From Nocardioides kongjuensis (GTDB taxonomy: Bacteria; Actinomycetota; Actinomycetes; Propionibacteriales; Nocardioidaceae): a stretch of DNA of 64,000 nucleotides. A program made the translations under genes and the position numbers. The notes under the pieces are model-generated. The model saw only the letters and a program-made list of their open reading frames with translations, made no database searches and was not told where the DNA came from. This document shows, one piece after another, positions 31,714 through 39,156 of the stretch (the first letter of the stretch is position 1; each line of letters opens with the position of its first letter). The stretch covers positions 310,001 through 374,000 of the forward strand of contig NZ_JACCBF010000001.1 in NCBI RefSeq assembly GCF_013409625.1, given 5' to 3'.

Positions 31714-33143
31714 GCGACGCCGTGCACGACGTCGATGTGGTCGTCGTCGGCTTCGGCTGCGCCGGTGGCGCCGCGGCCCTCGAGGCCCGGCGCACCGACG
31801 CCTCGGTGGTGGTCCTCGAACGCGCCAGTGGCGCGGGCGGCTCGTCGGCACAGTCCGGTGGCGAGCTCTACCTCGGTGGCGGGACGGCTGTGCAGGAGGC
31901 CCTGGGCTTCGAGGACGACGCCGACAACATGCTCGCCTTCCTGCGCGCGGCCCTCGGCCCGCACGCCGACGAGGAGAAGCTGCGCCTCTACTGCGAGGGC
32001 AGCGTCGAGCACTTCGACTGGTTCTGCTCGTTGGGGCTCGAGTTCGAGAAGTCGCTCTACGACGCACCGTCGTGGCTGCCGCCGACCACCGACGGACTGA
32101 TGTGGCTGGGCGAGAACGCCTGGCCGTACGACGAGCTCGCCCGCCCCGTCCCGCGCGGGCACCGACCCGCCACCTGCGGCTTCGGCGGCTGGCTGGTGAT
32201 GGACCGTCTGGTCGCCGCGTGCGCGTCGGCCGGTGTGGTGACCGCGACCGACACCCGCGCGGTGTCGCTGGTGGTCGAGTCCGGCCGCGTCGTCGGCGTA
32301 CGCGCCCGGCGGTTCGGCGACGACGTCACCTACCGCGCCCGCCGCGGCGTGGTGGTCACCACCGGCGGCTTCGCCGACAACCCCGAGATGCTCAGCGCGC
32401 ACGCGCCCGACCTGCTCGGCCACGGCGTTGTCAGCGACGGGGGAGACGACGGCAGCGGCATCGTGATGGCCCAGGCGGTCGGCGCCGCCGTGCGCCGGAT
32501 GTCGGTCGTCGAGGTCGCCTACACCGCTCTCCCGGCGCTCGCGTGCCGCGGCATGCTGGTCAACGCGCGCGGCGAGCGGTTCGTCAACGAGGACGTCTAC
32601 CCGGGGCTGTTCAGCCACGCCGCGCTGCACGAGCCCGGCCCGTGCTGGGTGGTCGTCGACGGGCAGGCGCTCGAGGAGGTCGACGAGGCCGACCTGTGGG
32701 GCACCGTGCCGTCGTACGCCGCCGAGACGATCGAGGAGCTCGAGTCCGACCTCGGCATGCCTCCCGGCGCGCTGGCCCGCACCCTCGCGGGCTACAACGA
32801 CGGCGCTGCTCGCGGTGGGGACCCGTTGTTCCACAAGAACGCCCGCTGGACGCGGGTGCTGACGGGGCCGTTCGCCGCGATCGACCCGCGCATCGGCTTC
32901 CACAACCCGACCCACCGCGCCGCTCCCGGCGCCACCGGGTTCGCCGGCTTCACCCTCGGCGGGCTGCACACGACGGTCGACGGCGCGGTGCTGTCGCTCG
33001 GCGGCGACCCGATCCCCGGGCTGTACGCCGCCGGACGCGCCAGTTCCGGCATGCACGGGCAGGGGTACGTCTCCGGCACCTCGCTCGGCGACGGGACGTT
33101 CTTCGGCCGCCGGGCCGGCCGGGCGGCTGCTCAGTCCCGCTGA
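31710..33143 (+). CDS. KstD/fumarate reductase-family FAD oxidoreductase
   Basis: A 477-residue flavoprotein. VDVVVVGFGCAGGAAALEA is the FAD-binding start, SGAGGSSAQSGGELYLGGG the second motif, RRGVVVTTGGFADN and HTTVDGAVLSLGGDPIPGLYAAGRAS the C-terminal FAD contacts, and GQGYVSGTSLGDGTFFGRRAGR the final helix. It belongs to the family that includes KstD and 3-oxo-5alpha-steroid 4-dehydrogenases but lacks the YAGPG-type end of KstD. Introducing or removing a ring double bond is a reasonable guess; the exact position is unknown. GTG 31710 overlaps the hsaC stop. Its own stop TGA is part of the first unit of repeat array B. Confidence 0.8.
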   Translation: MSDAVHDVDVVVVGFGCAGGAAALEARRTDASVVVLERASGAGGSSAQSGGELYLGGGTAVQEALGFEDDADNMLAFLRAALGPHADEEKLRLYCEGSVEHFDWFCSLGLEFEKSLYDAPSWLPPTTDGLMWLGENAWPYDELARPVPRGHRPATCGFGGWLVMDRLVAACASAGVVTATDTRAVSLVVESGRVVGVRARRFGDDVTYRARRGVVVTTGGFADNPEMLSAHAPDLLGHGVVSDGGDDGSGIVMAQAVGAAVRRMSVVEVAYTALPALACRGMLVNARGERFVNEDVYPGLFSHAALHEPGPCWVVVDGQALEEVDEADLWGTVPSYAAETIEELESDLGMPPGALARTLAGYNDGAARGGDPLFHKNARWTRVLTGPFAAIDPRIGFHNPTHRAAPGATGFAGFTLGGLHTTVDGAVLSLGGDPIPGLYAAGRASSGMHGQGYVSGTSLGDGTFFGRRAGRAAAQSR

Positions 33144-33226
33144 CCCGGCAGAACGTGGCCCGTGGATCGCGCCGTCCCGGCAGAAGGTGGCCCGAGGATC
33201 GCGCCGACCCGGCAGAAGGTGGCCCG
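33142..33226. repeat. 32-bp periodic repeat array B, three direct units
   Basis: GACCCGGC begins at 33142 and 33206, with a one-base variant (GTCCCGGC) at 33174; steps are exactly 32. Each is followed by AGAA(C/G)GTGGCCCG and then GGATCGCGCC. The first unit starts inside the TGA stop of the flavoprotein gene and the last is cut off just before the stop of the convergent AbiEi-like gene, which carries no units of its own. Confidence 0.85.
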
Positions 33227-34198
33227 TCAGGCAACCAGACCGCGACCGCGCCGCGCCTCTGCGACACCGCGACGCAGGACTGCCTCGACGTCCGCACGCG
33301 GACCGAAGAGGTTTTCCTTGCGTACGGCGACGACCCGGAACGGCGTCTCGTTCTCCACGAGTGCGCGGCGATCCCGGTCGTGCCGCAGCTGGTCGGGACT
33401 CGAGTGCCACTCGGCGCCGTCGTACTCGGCGGCGAAGGCGATCTCCTCGTTCCCCAGGTCCAGCCTGGCGAGGAAGGTTCCCTCGACGTCGTACACCTCG
33501 AGCTGAGGGACGGGCCTAGGGAGATGGGCCTGGAGCCAGCGCAGCCGGAGGATCGACTCGGGCGGGGACTCGGCGCGGCCGTCGACGTACCCGACCATCA
33601 GGCGCAGCGTCGTCACCCAGCGCATCCCCTTGAACCGGGGTACGCCGGCTACGAGCTCCGCGGCGGAGAACCGGCCCAGCCGGAGCATCTGGTCCATCGC
33701 GGCGAGTGACGGCTCGACGTACCGCTGGCGGCCGAGGTCCCAGGTCGTTCGCAGCGGCGAGGTGACGCGTAGTCCGTCGAGCTCCACGACGTCGCCTGGG
33801 CCGAAGCTGCGCTCCCCGCTGGCGGTCAGGCAGTTGCGCAGGCGCCGGCCGGGCGCGGGCAGGAAGACGCAGACCGGCGCGAGGTGCAGGTGCTCGTTGG
33901 GCGCGAGCACCATGTCGGCGCCGTGCAGCCAGCCGGCATGACGGTCGCACACCACCGCGTCCGCGGGTACGACGAGCCGCAGGGCCGCGCAGCGGAGCTC
34001 GAGGCTGTCGGGGACCGGGTTGGCGACGTACACGCTGCGGACGAGGCGGCGCAGGAATCCCTGCTCGACCAGCCAGGCCAGCTGGCGTGGGGACAGCCCG
34101 GCTTCACGACGCGCGGTGGCCGTCGTGAACGGGACATCGAGCGGCAGCGGGAAGTCGGCGGGCAGGAAGGACAGGTGTTCGAGGTCGCTGTGTCTCAT
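33227..34198 (-). CDS. AbiEi-like / DUF559-type protein, stand-alone
   Basis: A 323-residue protein. The N-terminal part (LSPRQLAWLVEQGFLRRLVRSVYVA) is the winged-helix start of AbiEi-type antitoxins. The C-terminal ~110 residues (VYDVEGTFLARLDLGNEEIAFAAEYDG, WHSSPDQLRHDRDRRALVENE) look like a restriction-endonuclease-like DUF559 domain with a D-x-n-E-Y core. No AbiEii toxin gene is adjacent, as is common in actinobacteria where such solitary genes occur in many copies. ATG 34198 is embedded in the 3' arm of a near-perfect hairpin and overlaps the stop of a 13-codon upstream frame, so its translation is probably regulated. Confidence 0.75.
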   Translation of the reverse strand: MRHSDLEHLSFLPADFPLPLDVPFTTATARREAGLSPRQLAWLVEQGFLRRLVRSVYVANPVPDSLELRCAALRLVVPADAVVCDRHAGWLHGADMVLAPNEHLHLAPVCVFLPAPGRRLRNCLTASGERSFGPGDVVELDGLRVTSPLRTTWDLGRQRYVEPSLAAMDQMLRLGRFSAAELVAGVPRFKGMRWVTTLRLMVGYVDGRAESPPESILRLRWLQAHLPRPVPQLEVYDVEGTFLARLDLGNEEIAFAAEYDGAEWHSSPDQLRHDRDRRALVENETPFRVVAVRKENLFGPRADVEAVLRRGVAEARRGRGLVA

Positions 34199-34237
34199 GG
34201 TTGGCCGCGTGCCTCGCGGAGGCCGCGGCCAACCATG
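34195..34237 (-). promoter_or_regulatory. Hairpin and 13-codon upstream frame at the start of the AbiEi-like gene
   Basis: CATGGTTGGCCGCG (34196-34209) and its exact complement (34224-34237) are 14-bp arms; inside, CCTC/GAGG extends the stem with a three-base GCG loop and one bulged base. Read on the minus strand, ATG 34236 opens MVGRGLREARGQP, whose TGA overlaps the gene's own ATG (ATGA). The start codon lies in the stem, so folding would hide it; the dyad could equally be a protein operator. Confidence 0.65.
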
Positions 34238-34294
34238 GCGCCCCACGGCCTGTGGACGAGAGCGTGACATGCCCGTCGCGAGAGACATCGTTCG

Positions 34295-34398
34295 TCCGGG
34301 TCGGCCGGAACGCGAGGTCACTTTGTGCCGGGTCAGCGCGTATCAGGAGCTCTTTTGTGCCGGGTCAGCGCTTATTAGGAGCCACTTCGTGCCGGGTC
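34295..34398. repeat. 32-bp periodic repeat array C, three clear and one degenerate unit
   Basis: GCCGGGTC begins at 34327, 34359 and 34391, and a degenerate TCCGGGTC at 34295, all 32 bases apart. Orientation follows the minus-strand SDR gene: its TAG stop (34402-34400) is followed by one base and the first unit. TTTGTGCCGGGTCAGCGC is identical in the units at 34,322 and 34,354. Confidence 0.85.
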
Positions 34399-34399
34399 G

Positions 34400-35200
34400 C
34401 TACTCGGAGGCGGCAGGGAGGAGCTTCCTGGACTTGGCCAGCGCGTCCCGGACGAGTGCCGACCGGTCGTGGCCGCTGCGGATCTCGGCGAGCTTCTCGT
34501 TGCCTGCGGCGACCCGTACCGGGCCGTCCTGGAGCAGGGAGAGGGCCTGGCGGGCGACGTCGTCAGGCTCGGAGACGTGCATGCCGGGGATGTCGAAGTT
34601 GAGGCCGGCGCGCTCCATGGCGGGGGTGCGGGTGACGCCGAGGACGAACTCGAGGACGTCGACGTCGTACTCCTGCATCTCCAGCCACAGGCCCTCGGCG
34701 AAGACCCGGCAGAACGACTTCACGGCCGCGTAGATGCTGATCTGGGCCGAGCCCATGTAGCCGGCGAGGGAGCCGATCAGCAGGATGCCGCCGCGGCGCC
34801 GTTCGCGCATCGGGGCGCCGAAGAGCTGGACGAGGGCGAGCTGGGCGGTGACGTTGAGGTCGATGACGCCCTGGAAGCGGTCGAGGTCGCCGGTGACGAA
34901 CTCGTGGCCGTAGGTGTTGGCGCCCGCGTTGAAGACGAGCAGACCGACCTCGAGGCCGTCGGTGACCTCGGCGACCTGCTTGACGGCGTCCGGGTCGGTG
35001 AGGTCCACCGCCAGGGTGCGGACGTCGACCCCGAGCTCGCGGCACCCGGCCGCCGTCTCCTCCAGCGGCCCGGGCTTGCGAGCCAGCAGGACCAGGTTCA
35101 GGCCGGTCTCGGCGAGCTGCCGGGCGAAGGACGCACCGACGCCCTCCGAGCCGCCGGCGATGACGGCCCAGGGGCCGTGGCGTTCCAGGTCGACGCCCAT
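34400..35200 (-). CDS. Short-chain dehydrogenase/reductase (SDR)
   Basis: A 266-residue SDR. The NAD(P)-binding motif is VIAGGSEGVGASFARQLAE, LVFNAGANTYG is the NAG motif, LLIGSLAGYMG carries the catalytic Ser and YAAVKSF the Tyr-x3-Lys. The cofactor-binding Arg/Lys in LLARKPG favours NADP. It is coupled to the small cysteine protein and kshA upstream (ATGA overlap at 35,200), so it may reduce or oxidise a steroid hydroxyl or keto group; the position cannot be read from sequence. Repeat array C starts directly at its stop codon. Confidence 0.82.
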   Translation of the reverse strand: MGVDLERHGPWAVIAGGSEGVGASFARQLAETGLNLVLLARKPGPLEETAAGCRELGVDVRTLAVDLTDPDAVKQVAEVTDGLEVGLLVFNAGANTYGHEFVTGDLDRFQGVIDLNVTAQLALVQLFGAPMRERRRGGILLIGSLAGYMGSAQISIYAAVKSFCRVFAEGLWLEMQEYDVDVLEFVLGVTRTPAMERAGLNFDIPGMHVSEPDDVARQALSLLQDGPVRVAAGNEKLAEIRSGHDRSALVRDALAKSRKLLPAASE

Positions 35201-35529
35201 CAGGCGTGCACCTCCGTGTCGTGCTGGTCGCGATGGTGATCGGGGTTGGTCTTCAGTGGCTCGTCGTCCACGACGTCCAGGGTGCCGCGTACGGCGGCCT
35301 CCCGGATCGCCTCGCGCAGGGCGGCGCAGCCGGTGAAGGTGGCGCCGTTGGGTCCGGGCCGCGGGGTCGAGGCGCGGCGCTCGATGCAGGTGGCGAGCGC
35401 CGCGTCGTTCCACTGGATGCTGGTCTGGTCCCACGAGCTCTTCCGGGCCTCGACGAGCGCGCCGCAGGTCCCGCACGAGACGGGCTGCATCGGGGCGTCG
35501 TCGAGCCGGACGTCGGGCCGGACCGCCAT
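35200..35529 (-). CDS. Small cysteine-containing protein coupled to kshA
   Basis: A 109-residue protein. Near the N-terminus VSCGTCGALVEARKSSWDQTS carries a CxxC pair; further cysteines are in ALATCIER and FTGCAALREA. The spacing suggests a metal site, zinc or iron-sulfur, but matches no ferredoxin motif that I know. It overlaps both neighbours by four bases: kshA upstream (ATGA at 35,529) and the SDR downstream (35,200). A role as an accessory or electron-transfer partner of the Rieske oxygenase is suggested only by context; a separate reductase (KshB) is not in the window. Confidence 0.65.
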   Translation of the reverse strand: MAVRPDVRLDDAPMQPVSCGTCGALVEARKSSWDQTSIQWNDAALATCIERRASTPRPGPNGATFTGCAALREAIREAAVRGTLDVVDDEPLKTNPDHHRDQHDTEVHA

Positions 35530-36686
35530 CAGACCGGCTGGCCGGAGGCGGCCGCGCGCTTGGCGATGTTCTCCTCGACCTCGTGCCGCCAGGCCTCGTT
35601 GGGCTTCGTGGTGTCGATCTCGAACTCGAAGCGCTCGGTCATCTCGGGGGTGACGTCGGCGGCGTCGACGTAGAACTGCTCGTACCAGCGACGCAGCTGG
35701 TAGACGGGCCCGTCCTCCTCGCACAGCAGCGGGTTCTCGATGCGGGCCTTGTTGCGCCAGATCTGGACGTCCTGCTCGAAGCCGATCCGGATGAAGTCGC
35801 CGAGTTTGCGCGCGGTGGCGGTGGCGGCCTCGTCCTCCACGCCGGCCGGCTTCTTGGTCATGATGCCGTACTGCAGCACGAACGAGTTCGCGTCGATCGG
35901 GTAGTGGCAGTTGATCAGCGTCGTGGGCATGTCGTTGCCGTCGCTGTAGTGGTAGGTGACGTCGTCGATCATGAACGACGGTCCGTAGTACGCCGCCGTC
36001 GAGGTCGTCCCGGTGCTGCGCGGGCCGTCGCCGCTGTTCTGCGGGCGGGCGACGTCCTCGCGGCCGGTGCCGGTCATCAGCTGGGTGGCGACGGAGCCCT
36101 CGAAGATGTTCTTGAAGTATGTCGGGAAGGTGAAGTGCACGTAGAAGAAGTGCGCCATGTCCACGACGTTGTCGACGATCTCGCGGCAGTTGGAGCCCTC
36201 GATCGTCGTGGTGTACCAGACCCAGTCGGTCCACTCGGGGTTGTCGTAGCCCTCGATCCGCGGGATGACGGCGTCCTCGGTGGGCGGGTTGCCCTCTGGG
36301 TCGTTCCAGACGAAGAGCATCCCGTCCTGGGTCATCGTCTGCCACGCGGCGGTGCGGGCGCGCAGCGGGACCCGGCGGGCATAGGGGATCTGCTTGCAGC
36401 GGCCGTCGCCGCCCCAGCGCCAGTCGTGGAAGGGGCAGGCGATCTCGTTGCCCTTGACCTCGCCCTGCGACAGGTCGCCGCCCATGTGGCGGCAGTACGC
36501 GTCGAGGACGTTGATCGCGCCGTCCTCGCCGGCGAACACGACGAGCTTCTGGCCGAAGGCGTTGATCTGGTGGGGCTTGCCGTCGTTGAAGTCGCGGACC
36601 AGCCCCAGGCAGTGCCAGCCGCGTGCGAAGCGGGTGGGCGGCGGACCCGACTCGATGTGGCGGACCTCGTCTCCGACTGCGGTCAT
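35529..36686 (-). CDS. kshA: 3-ketosteroid 9alpha-hydroxylase, oxygenase component
   Basis: A 385-residue Rieske oxygenase that hydroxylates C9, which with delta1-desaturation triggers opening of ring B. The Rieske cluster ligands are in YCRHMGGDL (Cys-x-His) and IACPFHDWRWGG (Cys-x2-His). The mononuclear iron site is NVVDMAHFFYVHFTF with its two histidines, and a conserved Asp in EQDVQIW. N-terminal PPTRFARGWHCLGLVRDF and C-terminal QLRRWYEQFYVDAADVTPEM match KshA along its length. ATG 36686 follows a GGGGAGA site. It is the first gene of a three-gene operon and is divergent from a KstR-type TetR regulator. Confidence 0.92.
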   Translation of the reverse strand: MTAVGDEVRHIESGPPPTRFARGWHCLGLVRDFNDGKPHQINAFGQKLVVFAGEDGAINVLDAYCRHMGGDLSQGEVKGNEIACPFHDWRWGGDGRCKQIPYARRVPLRARTAAWQTMTQDGMLFVWNDPEGNPPTEDAVIPRIEGYDNPEWTDWVWYTTTIEGSNCREIVDNVVDMAHFFYVHFTFPTYFKNIFEGSVATQLMTGTGREDVARPQNSGDGPRSTGTTSTAAYYGPSFMIDDVTYHYSDGNDMPTTLINCHYPIDANSFVLQYGIMTKKPAGVEDEAATATARKLGDFIRIGFEQDVQIWRNKARIENPLLCEEDGPVYQLRRWYEQFYVDAADVTPEMTERFEFEIDTTKPNEAWRHEVEENIAKRAAASGQPV

Positions 36687-36796
36687 GTGCGGATCTCCCC
36701 TCGAGGATTCGTCGCGCCGGTGGCAGGTACGCCGGGCACGGATGTCTGGTCCGGCGAGTCTGTCCGGCGCCGTACGACGGCCGGTGCCGTCGGTCC

Positions 36797-36809
36797 CACT
36801 CACCGGAAG
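36797..36809. promoter_or_regulatory. Copy of the CCACTCACCGG box between kshA and the TetR gene
   Basis: CCCACTCACCGGAAGG is the first of two related boxes in this 233-bp divergent region. It has no -10 at the 31-base distance on the plus strand and may act on kshA or together with the second box. Confidence 0.4.
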
Positions 36810-36841
36810 GGCTGCGGCGGCCGTTCGACCCGTCCGGGATC

Positions 36842-36890
36842 CCACTGACCGGTAGCATTCGACCCGATCGCCCCCGTCTGGTCCGACCAT
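36842..36890 (+). promoter_or_regulatory. Promoter of the TetR gene: CCACTGACCGG box, 31 bases, GACCAT -10
   Basis: CCACTGACCGGT (ACCGGT at 36848-36853) is followed by exactly 31 bases and GACCAT (36885-36890). Transcription would start about seven bases later, leaving a short leader with a GGAGGGAG site before GTG 36920. Confidence 0.5.
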
Positions 36891-36919
36891 CGGGACGCAG
36901 CCACCGGAGGGAGTCAGCA

Positions 36920-37519
36920 GTGCCACGGATCGCCGAGGGCCGGCCTGCGGCCAAGCCGAGCTCGAGCGTCCAGAAGGACCGCTACCAGCGGATCCTGAGG
37001 GCCGCGGCGAAGCTCGGTGCCGAGCACGGCCTGGAGCACGTCCAGATGAACGACGTCGCCAAGCAGGCGAACGTCGCGATCGCCACGCTCTACCGCTACT
37101 TCCCCTCGAAGGTGGACCTGTTCAGCTCGGTGATGCGCTGGCGGGTGGGGGAGTACGACCAGCCCGAGGTCGTCGCCGTGGCCGACCCGGCCGCCGGCGT
37201 GGCCGACCTGCTGATCCGGATCAGCCGCGAGATGGCCCGGATGCCGAAGCTCTCGCTGGCGATGATCCAGGCCAACAGCCAGGCCTACGCGATGGGCTCC
37301 CAGGAGTCGGCCTTCGACGACGTGCGCTTCGCGCGGATCGTCCAGCGCGCCGCGGGGATGAGCGAGGTGACCGAGGAGGCCGAACGCCAGGTCCGGCTGA
37401 TCATCTCCTGCTGGTTCGGAACCCTGGTCTCGCTGCTCAACAACCGGTTCTCGATCGAGGACGCCGAGGACGACATCCGGGCCGCCTGCGCGCTGCTGCT
37501 GCGTCCGCTCGAGGACTGA
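36920..37519 (+). CDS. TetR-family regulator, KstR-like
   Basis: A 199-residue repressor. The DNA-binding domain (RYQRILRAAAKLGAEHGLEHVQMNDVAKQANVAIATLYRYFPSK, cut here into helix segments RILRAAAKLGAEHG, VQMNDVAKQANVA and TLYRYFPSK) closely resembles KstR, the cholesterol-responsive repressor. The C-terminal ligand domain (LIRISREMARMPKLSLAMIQ, LIISCWFGTLVSLLNNR) is also of KstR layout. GTG 36920 has a GGAGGGAG site. It is divergent from kshA and its own promoter carries the shared dyad box, so it may regulate that regulon; sequence does not show which ligand it binds. Confidence 0.82.
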   Translation: MPRIAEGRPAAKPSSSVQKDRYQRILRAAAKLGAEHGLEHVQMNDVAKQANVAIATLYRYFPSKVDLFSSVMRWRVGEYDQPEVVAVADPAAGVADLLIRISREMARMPKLSLAMIQANSQAYAMGSQESAFDDVRFARIVQRAAGMSEVTEEAERQVRLIISCWFGTLVSLLNNRFSIEDAEDDIRAACALLLRPLED

Positions 37520-37538
37520 GCCAGCGCCACTCCCACTG

Positions 37539-37591
37539 ACCGGTGACCGCGACGGCCCGGCGACGCGATCGTCCCTAGTCTCCGGGGCATG
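37539..37591 (+). promoter_or_regulatory. SDR promoter: CCACTGACCGG box, 31 bases, TAGTCT -10, leaderless ATG
   Basis: TCCCACTGACCGGT ends at 37544; 31 bases later comes TAGTCT (37576-37581), then seven bases and ATG 37589. No ribosome-binding site is present. Geometry is identical to the hsaD promoter. Confidence 0.55.
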
Positions 37592-38335
37592 CAGAGGTTC
37601 AGCGGCACCAACGTCATCGTCACCGGAGCCGCGTCGGGCATCGGCCAGGCCACGGTCGTGCGACTGGTCGCCGAGGGTGCGGCCGTCTTCGCCGTCGACC
37701 GCGACGCGGCCGGTCTGGCCGACACGGTGGCGACCTCGGTCGGGACCGGCCGGGTGATGACCGACGTCGTCGACGTCACCGACGAGGCAGCCGTCGTCGC
37801 CGCGGTCCGGGCGGCGCACGCCGAGCTCGGCAGCGTGGAGGCGCTGGTCAACGTGGCCGGTGCCCACCGCACGACACCGATCGCGTCCCTTTCGGTCGAG
37901 GACCTGCGGGACCTGTTCGAGATCAACCTGGTCGGTACGGCGCTCTTCTGCCGCGAGGTGGTCCCGCTGCTCCCCGACGGCACCGGCGTGATCGTCAACG
38001 TCGCCTCGACGTCGGCCGCTCACGGCAACCCCTACATGTCGGCGTACTCCGCCTCCAAGGGCGCGGTCCTCGGCTTCTCGCTGAGCCTCGCCGCCGAGCT
38101 CGTCGGCCGCGGGATCCGGGTCGTGCCGGTCTCACCGGGCACCGTCGACACCCCGTTGACCCGCTCGGTCGCCGTCGAGCCCGGCCTCGACCTCAGCGCG
38201 TTCGACCGGATCCGCTCGCCCCTCGGCCCGGCGCGTCCCGAGCAGGTCGCGGCCGCGATCGCCTTCGCCGCCTCGCCCGACGCGTCCTACCTCACCGGCC
38301 TCGACCTGCGGGTCGACGGCGGCTCCCACATCTGA
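37589..38335 (+). CDS. Short-chain dehydrogenase/reductase (SDR)
   Basis: A 248-residue classical SDR. NVIVTGAASGIGQATVVRLVAEG is the cofactor motif with the Asp in AVDRDAAG favouring NAD, LVNVAGAHRTTPI is the NAG motif, VNVASTSAAHGNPY holds the catalytic Ser, and YSASKGAVLGFSLSLAAELV the Tyr-x3-Lys. VDGGSHI is the normal C-terminus. It is first in a run of SDR, 3alpha-HSD-like, MaoC and thioesterase genes on the same strand. Within the steroid block a hydroxysteroid dehydrogenase role is likely, but position and stereochemistry are not visible. Confidence 0.85.
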   Translation: MQRFSGTNVIVTGAASGIGQATVVRLVAEGAAVFAVDRDAAGLADTVATSVGTGRVMTDVVDVTDEAAVVAAVRAAHAELGSVEALVNVAGAHRTTPIASLSVEDLRDLFEINLVGTALFCREVVPLLPDGTGVIVNVASTSAAHGNPYMSAYSASKGAVLGFSLSLAAELVGRGIRVVPVSPGTVDTPLTRSVAVEPGLDLSAFDRIRSPLGPARPEQVAAAIAFAASPDASYLTGLDLRVDGGSHI

Positions 38336-38368
38336 CCCAGCAGCCCAGACACAGCACGGAGGAAGTCC

Positions 38369-39145
38369 ATGTCCCGCACCATCGCCGTCACCGGTTCCGC
38401 CAGCGGGATCGGCGCGGCCCTCGTGAGGATCCTCGAGGCCCGTGGCGACCGCGTCATCACCGTCGACCGGGTCGAGGCGGACCTGGTCGTCGACCTCGCG
38501 AGCGCCGAGGGCAGGGCCGCCGCCGTCGCCGGCATCACCGAGCGCTGCGACGGCGTCCTCGACGGTCTGGTGACCTGCGCCGGCACCTCGGTCCCGAGCC
38601 CGCTGATGGTCGAGGTCAACTACGCCGGCACCGTCGAGCTCGTCGAGGGCCTGCAGCCGGCGCTGGCCGCCTCCGAGGCCGGCCGGGTGGCCGTGGTGGG
38701 CTCGATCTCCGGCACCCAGCCCAACGACCCCGAGCTGGTCGACCTCCTCCTTGCCGGCCGTACGGCGGCCGCCACCGACCGTGCCGCAGCCCTGGTCGAG
38801 CAGGGAGCACCGACCCGGATCTACCCGTCCACCAAGGCGGCCATCGCTCGCTGGGCACGCACCACCTGCATCGCGCCCGGCTGGGCCGACGCCGGCGTAC
38901 CGCTCAACGTGATCGCCCCCGGCGTCATCCTCACGCCGATGAGCGCCGGGCTGGTGGACGACCCGAGGATGCGCGCGGTGATGGACGCCGCCGTGCCGAT
39001 GCCGCTGAACGGGTACGCCGAGCCGGAGGCGCCGGCCGAGCTGCTCGCCTGGCTGGTCAGCGAGGCCAACAGCCACGTCACCGGACAGGTCATCTACGTC
39101 GACGGCGGCGCCGAGGCGACGCTGCGCCCGGCCGAGCACTACTGA
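38369..39145 (+). CDS. 3alpha-hydroxysteroid dehydrogenase/carbonyl reductase-like SDR
   Basis: A 258-residue SDR of the divergent type represented by 3alpha-HSD/CR of Comamonas testosteroni. Shared features are the start TIAVTGSASGIGAALVRILEA, the second element DLVVDLASAEGRAAAVAGI, DGLVTCAGTS in place of NNAG, the unusually long insert LVDLLLAGRTAAATDRAAALVEQG before the active site, YPSTKAAIARWART as Tyr-x3-Lys, and the end VDGGAEATLRPAEHY. The Comamonas enzyme interconverts 3alpha-hydroxy- and 3-ketosteroids, the first step for bile acids and androsterone. GGAGGAAG lies seven bases before ATG 38369. This is one of the clearest hints that 3alpha-hydroxysteroids are substrates. Confidence 0.8.
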   Translation: MSRTIAVTGSASGIGAALVRILEARGDRVITVDRVEADLVVDLASAEGRAAAVAGITERCDGVLDGLVTCAGTSVPSPLMVEVNYAGTVELVEGLQPALAASEAGRVAVVGSISGTQPNDPELVDLLLAGRTAAATDRAAALVEQGAPTRIYPSTKAAIARWARTTCIAPGWADAGVPLNVIAPGVILTPMSAGLVDDPRMRAVMDAAVPMPLNGYAEPEAPAELLAWLVSEANSHVTGQVIYVDGGAEATLRPAEHY

Positions 39146-39156
39146 GCGGGGACCCG

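Noticed and set aside
33227..34198. AbiE toxin-antitoxin or phage-defence system
   Set aside because: No AbiEii toxin gene is adjacent on either side, so only a stand-alone protein can be supported.
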